Shown: positions 1 to 7,223, numbered from the stretch's first letter. The stretch is DNA of 7,223 bases from Thiobacillus sp. UBA2487 (GCA_002341815.1 DDOT01000179.1:8738-15960); one strand, 5' to 3'. Program-made: numbers and translations. Notes: generated from the sequence alone by a model not told the origin.

Positions 1-2
1 CC

Positions 3-743
3 CGCCACAGCGGGCTGCTGTTAGCCAGCCTGGGCATCTCCAAGCGCATGATCGCACTTCACCAGCACAATGAACAGAGCGCAAGCAACGTTGTCCTCAA
101 CGAATTGCGGGCCGGCAAACAGGTTGCACTGATCAGCGACGCCGGCACGCCAGCCATCAGCGATCCGGGTGCGGTGTTGGTGGCGCACGCCCATGCAGCC
201 GGCATCCGGGTTTCTCCCATACCAGGCGCATCTGCCGCGATTGCCGCGCTCTCTGCGGCCGGCATGACAGAAGCCTCGTGGTTGTTTGTCGGTTTTTTGC
301 CAGCCCGTCCCGCACAACGGCGTAAACAACTGGCCGACCTGTCAAATCAACCGCATGCGTTGGTGTTTTATGAAGCACCCCACCGAATCCTGGCGTGCGT
401 TAACGATTTATATTCGACTTTGGGCAACCGTCGCATCGTGTTGGCGCGCGAACTCACCAAAATGTTTGAATCGATTCATGTCACGCAACTGGCCGATGCC
501 GAACAATGGCTCACAGCGGACAGTCAACGTCAGCGTGGTGAATTTGTGCTGATCGTTGGCGGCGCACCCGCACAAGCCGACCATGATGAAAGTAAAATCC
601 TGCAAGACACCCTGGCGATTTTGCTCACCGAACTTCCGGTCAGCCAAGCCGCCCAACTGGCCGCGCGCCTGACCGGTCAACGTAAAAATCATTGCTACCA
701 AGTAGCGCTGGCCATGCAAAACCCCGGAGACACCGCCTCATGA
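3..743 (+). CDS. rsmI: 16S rRNA (cytidine(1402)-2'-O)-methyltransferase RsmI, 5'-truncated by window edge
   Basis: RsmI uses S-adenosylmethionine to 2'-O-methylate C1402 of 16S rRNA in the ribosomal P site. The reading frame is open from base 3 and gives 246 residues. It begins RHSGLLLASLGI, matching the family segment just after the conserved EDTR motif, so roughly 45 N-terminal residues lie upstream of the window. An internal ATG at 48 is not the true start. Diagnostic motifs are SDAGTPAISDPG, the PGASAAIAALSAAG segment, GFLPARPAQRR, FYEAPHRI and LARELTK, followed by GEFVLIVGG. All belong to the tetrapyrrole-methylase fold shared by RsmI proteins. The C-terminal part (LPVSQAAQLAARLTGQRKN...) is the usual small tail domain. 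The stop TGA (741-743) overlaps the pyrC start, which suggests the two are translated from one message. Identification is firm; only the 5' end is missing. Confidence 0.96.
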   Translation, partial: RHSGLLLASLGISKRMIALHQHNEQSASNVVLNELRAGKQVALISDAGTPAISDPGAVLVAHAHAAGIRVSPIPGASAAIAALSAAGMTEASWLFVGFLPARPAQRRKQLADLSNQPHALVFYEAPHRILACVNDLYSTLGNRRIVLARELTKMFESIHVTQLADAEQWLTADSQRQRGEFVLIVGGAPAQADHDESKILQDTLAILLTELPVSQAAQLAARLTGQRKNHCYQVALAMQNPGDTAS

Positions 744-1774
744 AACACCTGACCCTGCGTCGCCCCGATGACTGGCACGTGCATTTGCGCGACGGCGAAA
801 TGCTGCAGCGCGTACTACCCGATACGGCCAAGCGCTTTGCCCGCGCCATTGTGATGCCCAACCTGAAACCACCGGTCCGCACCACCGCAGATGCACAAGC
901 GTATCGTGAACGCATTCTGGCCGCTTTGCCCAGCGGTATGTCATTCGATCCCCTCATGACGCTATACCTGACCGACCGTACCTCGGCTGACGACATTCTG
1001 CTCGCGAAAGCCAGTGGCTGTGTGCATGGCATCAAATACTACCCGGCGGGGGCAACCACCAATTCCGATGCGGGATTAACCCGGATACAACTTGGCGATG
1101 ACGCATTTGCCGCCATGCAAGCGTGTGGCATGCCATTGCTGATCCATGGTGAAGTGACGGATCCATCGGTGGATGTGTTTGATCGGGAAGCCGTTTTTAT
1201 TGAGCGATACTTAATTCCGCTCATGCAGCGTTTTCCGCGCCTGAAAATCGTACTGGAACACATTACGACCCAACAAGCCGCTGATTTTGTCGCTCAAGCA
1301 CCCGCCAACCTCGCCGCCACCATCACCCCGCATCACCTGCTGTATAACCGGAATGCCTTGTTTCGCGGTGGCCTGCGGCCTCATCACTATTGTCTGCCGG
1401 TTCTTAAACGCGAAACGCATCGCCTGGCCCTGTTGCGCGCAGCGACCAGCGGCAATCCCAAATTTTTTCTGGGCACAGACAGCGCCCCCCACCCGCGTCA
1501 CGACAAAGAATCCGCTTGTGGTTGTGCCGGCATTTACAGCGCCCATGCCGCCATCGAGCTGTATGCCGAAGCCTTTGAACAGGCCGATGCACTCAGCCGC
1601 CTGGAAGACTTTGCCAGTCACTTTGGTGCCGATTTTTACGAATTGCCATACAATCAGGAACACATCACGCTCGTCCAACAAACCCGTCACTTGCCGGACA
1701 CTTGGCCGGCTGGCGACGAAACCCTGGTTCCACTGCGCGCAGGTGAAGCCGTACACTGGCAATTAGTCGACTGA
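740..1774 (+). CDS. pyrC: Dihydroorotase, class II (PyrC)
   Basis: This cytosolic zinc enzyme catalyses the reversible cyclisation of N-carbamoyl-L-aspartate to dihydroorotate in pyrimidine synthesis. The chosen ATG at 740 gives 344 residues, against 348 in E. coli PyrC, and starts [19 protein letters not shown] as the family does. The frame is open further upstream, but that would run deep into rsmI. GGAG at 726-729 is a possible ribosome binding site with a rather long 10-base spacing, and the ATGA overlap with rsmI could couple translation. Metal-site residues are all present: H13 and H15 (HVH), K99 ([14 protein letters not shown], the lysine carboxylated in the family), H136 (LLIHGEV), H174 (LEHITT) and D247 (GTDSAPH). 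Each is offset by exactly three from my recollection of E. coli numbering. The flexible-loop region [14 protein letters not shown] is also conserved. The enzyme should be active. Confidence 0.97.
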   Translation: MKHLTLRRPDDWHVHLRDGEMLQRVLPDTAKRFARAIVMPNLKPPVRTTADAQAYRERILAALPSGMSFDPLMTLYLTDRTSADDILLAKASGCVHGIKYYPAGATTNSDAGLTRIQLGDDAFAAMQACGMPLLIHGEVTDPSVDVFDREAVFIERYLIPLMQRFPRLKIVLEHITTQQAADFVAQAPANLAATITPHHLLYNRNALFRGGLRPHHYCLPVLKRETHRLALLRAATSGNPKFFLGTDSAPHPRHDKESACGCAGIYSAHAAIELYAEAFEQADALSRLEDFASHFGADFYELPYNQEHITLVQQTRHLPDTWPAGDETLVPLRAGEAVHWQLVD

Positions 1775-1783
1775 TTTTTGCGG

Positions 1784-1789
1784 TAGAAT
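1784..1789 (+). promoter_or_regulatory. Candidate -10 element upstream of hemC
   Basis: TAGAAT matches the sigma-70 -10 consensus at five of six positions. It sits in the 49-base gap between the pyrC stop and the hemC start, 34 bases before the TTG codon. The best -35 candidate, TTAGTC at 1763-1768, is poor and only 15 bases away, so the call rests on the -10 and its position. No rho-independent terminator is visible after pyrC, so read-through from rsmI-pyrC into the hem genes is also possible. Confidence 0.35.
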
Positions 1790-1823
1790 AAACCCGATTC
1801 TGAAAATACCTGCAGGCCAACCA

Positions 1824-2762
1824 TTGAATACAGCCAACATTCCCGCCAAATTGGTGATTGCGTCACGCGAAAGTCCGCTGGCCATGTGGCAATCGCGTCA
1901 CATTGCCAGCCGTCTGATGACCCTGTACCCAACGCTTACCGTTGACATTTTAGGCATGACCACGCAAGGCGACCGGATTTTGGATGTCACATTATCCAAA
2001 ATCGGCGGCAAGGGACTATTCGTCAAAGAACTCGAAAGCGCGCTGCAAGAAGGTCGGGCTGATTTTGCCGTGCATTCCATGAAAGATGTGCCGATTGAAC
2101 TGCCGGACGGTTTTTGCCTGGCAGCCATCGGCGAACGGGAAAATCCGCTGGATGCCATGGTGTCCAACCACTACGCCAGTCTGGATGCCTTGCCTGCCGG
2201 TGCGTGCGTGGGCACCTCCAGTTTGCGCCGGGAAAGCCAACTGCGCGCACGTTACCCCCATCTGCGCATCGAACCCTTGCGCGGCAATGTCCAAACCCGC
2301 CTGCGCAAGCTGGATTCAGGCCAATATGATGCCATCATTCTGGCGGCTGCCGGCCTGATCAGACTGGAATTGGGTGACCGCATCCGCTGCCATTTAGCCA
2401 TCACCGATTCATTGCCTGCCGTGGGTCAAGGTGCTCTCGGCATTGAATGTTTGTCCAGCCGCAAGGACCTGATCGAACTGTTGTCGCCGCTTAACCATCC
2501 GGACACTGCCGATTGCGTAACGGCCGAACGCGCCATGAGCCGCCAACTGGGTGGCAGTTGCCAAGTGCCATTAGGCGGTCACGCCACCTTGGACGACCCG
2601 CAATTAACCCTGCGCGGACTGGTGGCCGAGCCAGACGGTTCGCGTATCATCCATGCCGAAATTCAAGGCCATCGCAGCCTAGCCCGACAAATGGGGCAAC
2701 AACTAGGTGAACAGCTCATACAACAAGGCGCAGACACCATACTGGCGAGACTTTCGACATGA
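1824..2762 (+). CDS. hemC: Porphobilinogen deaminase (hydroxymethylbilane synthase) HemC
   Basis: HemC joins four porphobilinogen molecules into the linear tetrapyrrole hydroxymethylbilane, in the cytosol. The product is 312 residues, close to the usual length. The start is TTG at 1824, giving [23 protein letters not shown] at 1814-1816 lies seven bases upstream. No ATG is available near the expected N-terminus, and codons at 1851 (TTG) or 1854 (GTG) would leave almost nothing before the conserved strand. Family motifs are [33 protein letters not shown] with the catalytic aspartate at D88, [20 protein letters not shown] and [10 protein letters not shown]. The dipyrromethane cofactor cysteine is C246 in [13 protein letters not shown]88 and C246 correspond to D84 and C242 of the E. 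coli enzyme with a constant offset. The TGA stop overlaps the hemD ATG (ATGA at 2759-2762), pointing to coupled translation. HemC releases an unstable product that HemD must close. Confidence 0.97.
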   Translation: MNTANIPAKLVIASRESPLAMWQSRHIASRLMTLYPTLTVDILGMTTQGDRILDVTLSKIGGKGLFVKELESALQEGRADFAVHSMKDVPIELPDGFCLAAIGERENPLDAMVSNHYASLDALPAGACVGTSSLRRESQLRARYPHLRIEPLRGNVQTRLRKLDSGQYDAIILAAAGLIRLELGDRIRCHLAITDSLPAVGQGALGIECLSSRKDLIELLSPLNHPDTADCVTAERAMSRQLGGSCQVPLGGHATLDDPQLTLRGLVAEPDGSRIIHAEIQGHRSLARQMGQQLGEQLIQQGADTILARLST

Positions 2763-3532
2763 CCTACAACCTGCAAGGCAAGGGAATTCTGGTTACCCGA
2801 CCGGCCCAACTGGCGGACAGCTTCTCCGAACGGATTCGTGCTGCCAATGGCCATCCGGTTCCGTTTCCGGTACTGGAAATTCTCGATACCGCCGATCCAG
2901 ATCCGCTTAACCGGTTGGTAGATGCGTTGGATACGTTTGACCTGGCGATATTCATCAGCCCGACCGCTGTCAACAAGGCCATGAACCTGATTCGTTCTCG
3001 CCGCGAACTACCCGATGGATTGAAAATTGCCGCCATCGGCCAAGGCAGCCGACGCGAACTGGCACACTTCGGTGTTCAGCACATCATCGCGCCCAATCAG
3101 CGCTTTGACAGTGAGCATTTACTGGCGATGCCGGAATTACAGTCGATTGCCAACCAAAACATCATCATTTTTCGTGGCGATGGCGGACGTGAACATCTCG
3201 GTGATACGCTAACCCAGCGGGGTGCAACCGTTACCTATGCCGAATGTTACCGTCGCGGCCGACCGGATCGCGACGCCGGCATTCTGTTACGCCAATGGTC
3301 GCGCGGCGAAATCAAGGCGGTCACCATCACCAGCGCTGAAGGGCTGCACAACTTGTATGACATGGTCGGCAAGCTGGGCAGACAGTGGCTCAAATCAACG
3401 CCGGTGTTCGTCAGCCACCCCCGCATTCTTGAGGTGGCTCATGAACTCGGTTTGCAGCAAGGCATTCTCACCGACAGTGGCGACGATGGCATGATCGCCG
3501 GCATGTCGACATGGTTTCAGCAACATGGCTGA
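2759..3532 (+). CDS. hemD: Uroporphyrinogen-III synthase HemD
   Basis: HemD cyclises hydroxymethylbilane with inversion of ring D to give uroporphyrinogen III, the branch point for heme, siroheme and cobalamin. The 257-residue product is near the 246 of E. coli HemD. The family is poorly conserved, but the visible pattern fits: [18 protein letters not shown] at residues 9-26 for the first strand-helix unit, [11 protein letters not shown] (65-75), [12 protein letters not shown] (90-101), [20 protein letters not shown] (136-155), then [11 protein letters not shown] (159-169) and [15 protein letters not shown] (188-202). These segments alternate between the two pseudo-symmetric domains. Position right after hemC, with an ATGA overlap, makes the assignment strong. 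The 3' end overlaps the next gene by eight bases (start at 3525, stop at 3530-3532). No signal peptide or membrane segment is seen, so it should be cytosolic. Confidence 0.95.
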   Translation: MTYNLQGKGILVTRPAQLADSFSERIRAANGHPVPFPVLEILDTADPDPLNRLVDALDTFDLAIFISPTAVNKAMNLIRSRRELPDGLKIAAIGQGSRRELAHFGVQHIIAPNQRFDSEHLLAMPELQSIANQNIIIFRGDGGREHLGDTLTQRGATVTYAECYRRGRPDRDAGILLRQWSRGEIKAVTITSAEGLHNLYDMVGKLGRQWLKSTPVFVSHPRILEVAHELGLQQGILTDSGDDGMIAGMSTWFQQHG

Positions 3533-4544
3533 TCCAGCCCAACCCGATCTGCTCGACCGATTGGGTGACAAACTCAATCCGGCACTGGTTATCGCTCTGC
3601 TGGCAATCATATTCAGCCTGTGGCAATGGTGGAACACACACACGCAACTCCACATGCTACGTCAAGAAGTGGCACGCCAACTGACCAATGACACCGTCGA
3701 GGCGCACCAAGCCAAACTGCTGGCACAACAAAGCGTCGATTCGGTACGCGATCTCACCTCACAAATCAACCAACTGCAAGCTGCCGTCAACGTTTCGCAA
3801 AGCCAGCAGCAGGCATTGCAAGCGCTGTATCGCAACATGGCAGAGAGCCGTGATGAGTGGACACTGGCCGACATTGCCCAAGTGATACAAATCGCCAACC
3901 AGCAATTGCGCATCAACGGCAACGTGAATGCAGCCATTATTGCCTTGCAAAGCGCAGATGCCCGCTTGCAGGCCCTTAACCGGCCCCAGTTTTCCGCCTT
4001 GCATCATGCATTGGGCAGCGATATTGATCATCTGCAAGCCTTGCCGCGCATCGACACCGTCGGGCTAACCGACACCTTGGACAAGCTGATGCTGGATGCG
4101 GACACCTTGCCACTGATCGATGAGCACGAAATAGTACGCACAACGCCGCAGACAGTCCCCAAACCAACCGGCATTACCCAGCGCTTCACGCTTGAATTGT
4201 GGCAAGAACTACAAGGACTGGTGCAAGTGCGTCGGCTGGACACCCCCGATACGGCTCTGTTGCTGCCGGAACAAAGTTACTTTTTACGGCAAAACCTTAA
4301 ATTACGACTTCTCACCGCACGTATCGCCTTGTTTGCCCATGATGAGCAAAGCTACCAACATGACTTGCGCGCCGCCGAATCATGGCTGCGCCGCTATTTC
4401 AATGTCCGTGATGAACGCACGCAAGCGGCGTTATCCAGCCTTAACGACCTGATGCGCGCCCCCGTCAGTTTGCACATGCCCAGTCTGGAAGCCAGCCTGC
4501 AAGCCCTGCGTGCCAGCCATTTGTTGCATGACGATGGCAACTGA
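3525..4544 (+). CDS. hemX: HemX-family membrane protein (annotated elsewhere as uroporphyrin-III C-methyltransferase)
   Basis: The 339-residue product has a short cytosolic N-terminus, one membrane helix at about residues 19-36 (PALVIALLAIIFSLWQWW), a Gln-rich probable coiled coil at about 40-105, and a soluble C-terminal region expected in the periplasm. The segment EWTLADIAQVIQIANQQLRI (111-130) is the hallmark of the HemX family. ELWQELQGLVQVRR, then LLPEQSYFLRQNLKLRLLTAR, fit its conserved C-terminal half. It is shorter than E. coli HemX (393 residues), mainly because the long Ala/Pro/Ser-rich N-terminus is absent. No S-adenosylmethionine-binding tetrapyrrole-methylase domain is visible, so the methyltransferase name carried by many database entries is not supported here. 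The ATG at 3525 lies inside the hemD end, an 8-base overlap that suggests translational coupling. Its role in tetrapyrrole synthesis is inferred from neighbourhood; a scaffold or membrane organiser is one possibility. Confidence 0.88.
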   Translation: MADPAQPDLLDRLGDKLNPALVIALLAIIFSLWQWWNTHTQLHMLRQEVARQLTNDTVEAHQAKLLAQQSVDSVRDLTSQINQLQAAVNVSQSQQQALQALYRNMAESRDEWTLADIAQVIQIANQQLRINGNVNAAIIALQSADARLQALNRPQFSALHHALGSDIDHLQALPRIDTVGLTDTLDKLMLDADTLPLIDEHEIVRTTPQTVPKPTGITQRFTLELWQELQGLVQVRRLDTPDTALLLPEQSYFLRQNLKLRLLTARIALFAHDEQSYQHDLRAAESWLRRYFNVRDERTQAALSSLNDLMRAPVSLHMPSLEASLQALRASHLLHDDGN

Positions 4545-4558
4545 CGCCGACACCGCCC

Positions 4559-5017
4559 ATGAAATTGCTTCTGTGGATTATTCTCATCTTCGCCCTGGCC
4601 ACCGGCTTTACACTGGCCGGCAAATACGATCCGGGTTATGTGATTTTGGTTTACCCGCCACTGCGCGTCGAACTCTCCCTCACCCTGTTCGTGCTGTTGT
4701 TATTGGCTCTGGTCGTCCTGATCAGTATATTCAGCCGTGTGGCCAATGCCACCCTCAATTTGCCTGCGCAGGCCAGCGCATTTCGACAACGCCGCCGCCT
4801 GCAAGCCGGCCAACGCGCATTGCACCAAGCCATTGCCGCGGATCTGGCAAGCCATTATGACACTGCAGAGCAAGCAGCCCGTCAGGCCATTGAACTGGAA
4901 TACCAACCAAGGTTGGCCGCACTGATCGCCGCCCGGGCCGCCAGCCACCATGCACCCGAACGCCAGCAACACTGGCTGGATTTGGCCAATAAATATCCCC
5001 AAAACAACTCGATGTAA
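4559..5017 (+). CDS. hemY: HemY-family membrane protein, short form lacking most of the C-terminal repeat region
   Basis: The 152-residue product has two membrane helices, at about residues 3-20 (LLLWIILIFALATGFTLA) and 38-59. The connecting segment GKYDPGYVILVYPPLRVELS fits the HemY N-terminal domain. A basic stretch with the FRQRRRLQAGQRALHQAI pattern (75-92) follows, then one TPR-like helix pair (AADLASHYDTAEQAARQAIE, then RLAALIAARAASHH). It ends ...WLDLANKYPQNNSM. E. coli HemY is about 400 residues, with a long TPR-rich C-terminus that is missing here. No continuation of the family is visible in any frame of the following 180 bases, so this is not a simple single frameshift. The ATG lies 14 bases after the hemX stop, with only a weak ribosome binding site. 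Proteobacterial HemY is not the protoporphyrinogen oxidase also named HemY in Bacillus. It may be a functional short form or the remnant of a longer gene. Confidence 0.8.
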   Translation: MKLLLWIILIFALATGFTLAGKYDPGYVILVYPPLRVELSLTLFVLLLLALVVLISIFSRVANATLNLPAQASAFRQRRRLQAGQRALHQAIAADLASHYDTAEQAARQAIELEYQPRLAALIAARAASHHAPERQQHWLDLANKYPQNNSM

Positions 5018-5041
5018 AATCGCATAAATCAATGTCGAGTT
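5006..5041. repeat. Inverted repeat straddling the hemY stop codon
   Basis: AACTCGA (5006-5012) is perfectly complementary to TCGAGTT (5035-5041), with 22 bases between. The TAA stop of hemY (5015-5017) falls in the loop. The stem is short, not GC-rich and has no T-run after it, so it does not look like a rho-independent terminator. It may be chance or a weak mRNA 3'-end structure. Confidence 0.25.
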
Positions 5042-5047
5042 CAAATG

Positions 5048-5081
5048 CAGCAATTGCAACCGGATGATAATGCTATTGCTG
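5048..5081. repeat. Small inverted repeat in the hemY-receptor gap
   Basis: CAGCAAT (5048-5054) pairs with ATTGCTG (5075-5081) across a 20-base loop. The left arm overlaps the palindrome GCAATTGC (5050-5057), so two alternative pairings exist. There is no T-tract, and the function is unknown. Chance is a reasonable explanation in an AT-richer spacer. Confidence 0.2.
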
Positions 5082-5121
5082 ACAGAACATCAGATAAATG
5101 CGCCGACACCACACATAATCA

Positions 5122-5148
5122 CAAAGTTTCCGTAAGCCAATTCAATAA
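5122..5148 (+). promoter_or_regulatory. Candidate sigma-28 (FliA) promoter for the chemoreceptor gene
   Basis: CAAAGTTT (5122-5129) matches the sigma-28 -35 consensus TAAAGTTT at seven of eight positions. After exactly 11 bases, TTCAATAA (5141-5148) matches the -10 consensus GCCGATAA at five of eight. The expected transcription start is around 5155, about 45 bases before the chosen ATG at 5199. Chemoreceptor genes are commonly under FliA control in flagellated proteobacteria, which makes the match meaningful. The -10 lacks the usual GCCG core, so this stays tentative. Confidence 0.4.
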
Positions 5149-5188
5149 TGGTAACATTTGCCACATACCATGGCAGGCAGCGCCCTTC

Positions 5189-5192
5189 GGAG
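5189..5192 (+). promoter_or_regulatory. Ribosome binding site that sets the receptor start
   Basis: GGAG lies six bases before the ATG at 5199, an ideal arrangement. The in-frame ATG at 5148 has no comparable site and would add 17 residues of unlikely composition. Starting at 5199 also puts the PAS-domain residues at the same numbers as in E. coli Aer. Confidence 0.75.
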
Positions 5193-5198
5193 ACCAGC

Positions 5199-7205
5199 AT
5201 GCGCAATAATCAACCCGTCACCGACATCGAACATGCCGTTACCCCTACCAAAGCGTTGGTTTCCGTGACCGACACCAAAGGTCAGATAACGTATTGCAAT
5301 CCCTCGTTCGTTGAAATCAGCGGGTATACCCACGATGAACTGATCGGACAACCTCACAATCTGATTCGTCATCCAGATATGCCCGCTGAGGCATTTCGTG
5401 ATTTGTGGGACACCGTCAGTCATGGGCACGTGTGGACGGGTGTTGTCAAAAACCGCTGTAAGAATGGTGATTTTTACTGGGTCAAAGCCAACGTAACCCC
5501 GATGCTGCACAATGATAACATTACCGGTTATCTGTCCGTGCGCTATGCGCCGACGGCCGAAGAAATCGCGACTGCGCAAGCACTTTATGCCCGGTTAAAT
5601 CAAGACACCGCTCAAGGCAAATCCACAATTCGTCTGCAAGCCGGTCAACCGTTACGAACCGGATGGATTGATACCATCAAGCGAAAACTGGACACCAACC
5701 TCATTTCGCGACTGTTCGGATTGCAGATGTTGATTATCTCGCTTGTGATCTGGACAATGCACAATCAAGCCCCGATTTTGGTCACCTGGCTGCTCGCATT
5801 TCTTGGTGCGTGGCTGACCAGTCTGCAAATCTGGCGACTGACCGTTCTCCCGCTCAAAGCCGTGACCGGGCAGGCCCGGCGCTTGTCATCCGGCGATGTT
5901 TCATTTCCGATTGACCTGACCGCCACGGAGGTGGCTGGGGAAATGCAGGCAGAATTGCAACAAATGTCGGTCAACCTGCGCGCCAGTTTGAATGATATTC
6001 GCCTGCGCATGGAGGGTTTGCGCGGTGCCGTGGATGAAATTGCCATGAGCAATAAAAAACTGGCCTCACGCACGGATGCCCAGGCGGCCAGCCTGGAACA
6101 GACCGTGTCCTCAATGGAACAAATCAATAGCGCTGTGCGCCAAAATGCTGAAACCGCTCATCGTGGCAATCAAATGGCACAAACCGTGCGGGACGTTGCG
6201 CACGCCGGCAATGCCGCTGTGCAATCGGTCAGCGATACCATGAACAGTATCGTCGAATCGTCCAGCCAAATGAATAATATCGTCAAGGTTATCGAAACAG
6301 TGGCCTTTCAAACCAATCTGCTGGCATTAAATGCGGCGGTAGAAGCCGCACGCGCCGGCAGTGCCGGACGCGGCTTTGCCGTGGTCGCGGGCGAGGTACG
6401 CACATTAGCGCAACGTACCGCACAAGCGGTTGCTGAAATTCGCGAATTGATTACCGAATCGACCACGCGGATAGAAGCCGGAACCCGGCGCACCCAAGAA
6501 GCCAGTCTACGCATGCAGGACATCGTCAGTGCCGTCAATACGGTCAGCAGCACACTGGCTGAAATCAGTCGGGCAAGCGAAGAACAAAAAACAGGAATCG
6601 ATCAAATCACCATAGCAGTTCGTGAACTGGATGGCATTACGCAAAAGAATGCCGGTATGGTCGAAGATGTCAGTATGTCAGCACAATTGCTTATCCGCCA
6701 GACCACAGAAGCCATTAACAGCACACGTCTGTTCAGACTTTCGCCTGATGAACAATCCCTTAGCGAACAAGATGCAAGCCACTTGAAACAACGGGCCCTG
6801 CAACAACGTCAACAGCACACCACATTTCAATTAAGCAACGCCATTGAAGCACATGCCCAATGGAAAATAAAACTGCGTAACGCACTGAACAGCCGTACCA
6901 CACTCGATGTAGCAACAGTTCGCAGAGATGATGCCTGCGCACTCGGGCAATGGTTGCATGGGGAGGGTGAGCACGCTCACCACTCACATGCATCGTTCCG
7001 CACCTTGGTCAACGCGCATGCCCAATTCCATTCGGCTGCTGCCGATGTGGCAATGGCCATCAACCAGGGACATATCGCCCAAGCCCATGCCATGCTCGAC
7101 GAAAACTCTCATTTTGTGGAAAGCACCAATCAGGTTGTATCCGCCATCAAAAAACTTGATCGGGACATTCATCAAAACCATATACCCGGCCCCACAACAG
7201 GTTAA
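5199..7205 (+). CDS. Aer-like PAS chemoreceptor with C-terminal zinc-binding (CZB) domain
   Basis: This 668-residue methyl-accepting chemotaxis protein probably signals redox or oxygen state to CheA/CheW. The PAS domain (about 10-120) follows E. coli Aer closely: [23 protein letters not shown]34, R57, H58, D60, W79 and N85, with the FAD-site residues at identical numbers. A linker (about 121-168) leads to a membrane hairpin (about 172-187 and 192-212) with a very short periplasmic turn near 188-191, so sensing is cytosolic. A HAMP-like region (about 213-268) follows. The signalling coiled coil has its tip at about 367-400 ([19 protein letters not shown], then [15 protein letters not shown]). 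[10 protein letters not shown] (296-305) fits a methylation site. Unlike E. coli Aer (506 residues), it ends in a CZB domain (about 540-658) with H552, C580 in CALGQW, H607 and H611 (HAQFH) as the expected 3-His/1-Cys zinc ligands. There is no CheR-binding NWETF-type tail. Aer-like function is inferred from the PAS match. Confidence 0.95.
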   Translation: MRNNQPVTDIEHAVTPTKALVSVTDTKGQITYCNPSFVEISGYTHDELIGQPHNLIRHPDMPAEAFRDLWDTVSHGHVWTGVVKNRCKNGDFYWVKANVTPMLHNDNITGYLSVRYAPTAEEIATAQALYARLNQDTAQGKSTIRLQAGQPLRTGWIDTIKRKLDTNLISRLFGLQMLIISLVIWTMHNQAPILVTWLLAFLGAWLTSLQIWRLTVLPLKAVTGQARRLSSGDVSFPIDLTATEVAGEMQAELQQMSVNLRASLNDIRLRMEGLRGAVDEIAMSNKKLASRTDAQAASLEQTVSSMEQINSAVRQNAETAHRGNQMAQTVRDVAHAGNAAVQSVSDTMNSIVESSSQMNNIVKVIETVAFQTNLLALNAAVEAARAGSAGRGFAVVAGEVRTLAQRTAQAVAEIRELITESTTRIEAGTRRTQEASLRMQDIVSAVNTVSSTLAEISRASEEQKTGIDQITIAVRELDGITQKNAGMVEDVSMSAQLLIRQTTEAINSTRLFRLSPDEQSLSEQDASHLKQRALQQRQQHTTFQLSNAIEAHAQWKIKLRNALNSRTTLDVATVRRDDACALGQWLHGEGEHAHHSHASFRTLVNAHAQFHSAAADVAMAINQGHIAQAHAMLDENSHFVESTNQVVSAIKKLDRDIHQNHIPGPTTG

Positions 7206-7223
7206 CCCGATCTTTTCATAAAT

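Noticed and set aside
1211..1762. 183-residue open frame on the minus strand inside pyrC.
   Set aside because: It is antisense to a clearly functional pyrC with all metal ligands intact, resembles no family I know and has no ribosome binding site of note.
3525..4544. Methyltransferase activity for HemX.
   Set aside because: The common name implies it, but no S-adenosylmethionine-binding tetrapyrrole-methylase domain is visible; the protein is one membrane helix, a coiled coil and a HemX domain.
4510..4860. Plus-strand frame overlapping the hemX end and hemY start.
   Set aside because: Its product lacks the membrane-helix pattern seen in the hemY frame and resembles no family; hemY explains the region.
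5006..5081. Possible rho-independent terminator after hemY.
   Set aside because: Two 7-base inverted repeats exist, but their loops are 20-22 bases, the stems are not GC-rich and neither is followed by a T-run.
5148..5198. Upstream in-frame ATG for the receptor (17 extra residues).
   Set aside because: It has no good ribosome binding site and overlaps the candidate sigma-28 -10, whereas ATG at 5199 has GGAG at ideal spacing and aligns with Aer numbering.
5142..5579. 145-residue open frame on the minus strand across the receptor start and PAS domain.
   Set aside because: The plus strand encodes a strongly conserved PAS domain here; the antisense frame is a by-product of its codon use.
6966..6981. 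Near-palindrome GGTGAGC-AC-GCTCACC inside the receptor gene.
   Set aside because: It lies in the codons of the His-rich CZB loop, has only a two-base spacer and no regulatory context; coding constraint or chance is enough.

Overview
This window looks like chromosomal DNA from a Gram-negative proteobacterium, most likely a betaproteobacterium. The evidence is the order hemC-hemD-hemX-hemY, a class II (PyrC-type) dihydroorotase, an RsmI-type rRNA methyltransferase and an Aer-like chemoreceptor. The lineage call is an inference from gene content and order. Base composition is moderately GC-rich and even through the genes. The only visibly AT-richer stretch is the gap before the last gene. All recognised genes lie on the + strand. 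There is no sign of an insertion sequence, tRNA, rRNA, CRISPR array or phage gene.

Layout. Positions 1-743 hold the 3' part of rsmI, whose start lies outside the window. Its stop overlaps the start of pyrC (740-1774) in an ATGA junction. A 49-base gap with a plausible -10 element leads into the tetrapyrrole cluster: hemC (1824-2762, TTG start), hemD (2759-3532, ATGA overlap), a hemX-family gene (3525-4544, 8-base overlap) and a short hemY-family gene (4559-5017). A 181-base non-coding gap follows, with small inverted repeats and a candidate sigma-28 (flagellar) promoter. The last gene (5199-7205) is complete and encodes a 668-residue chemoreceptor.

Function. RsmI methylates 16S rRNA and PyrC makes dihydroorotate for pyrimidine synthesis; both are housekeeping. 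HemC and HemD carry out consecutive steps from porphobilinogen to uroporphyrinogen III, the common precursor of heme, siroheme and cobalamin. HemX and HemY are inner-membrane proteins that usually accompany them; their exact roles are unsettled. HemY here is about 150 residues against roughly 400 in E. coli. It keeps the two-helix membrane part and has lost nearly all of the C-terminal repeat region.

The most interesting gene is the receptor. Its N-terminal half closely matches E. coli Aer, including the residues needed for FAD binding at identical numbering, followed by a membrane hairpin, HAMP region and signalling hairpin. Its C-terminus carries a complete chemoreceptor zinc-binding (CZB) domain that E. 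coli Aer lacks. This suggests one receptor combining flavin-based redox/oxygen sensing with a zinc/thiolate sensor. I see no clearly novel multi-gene system here.
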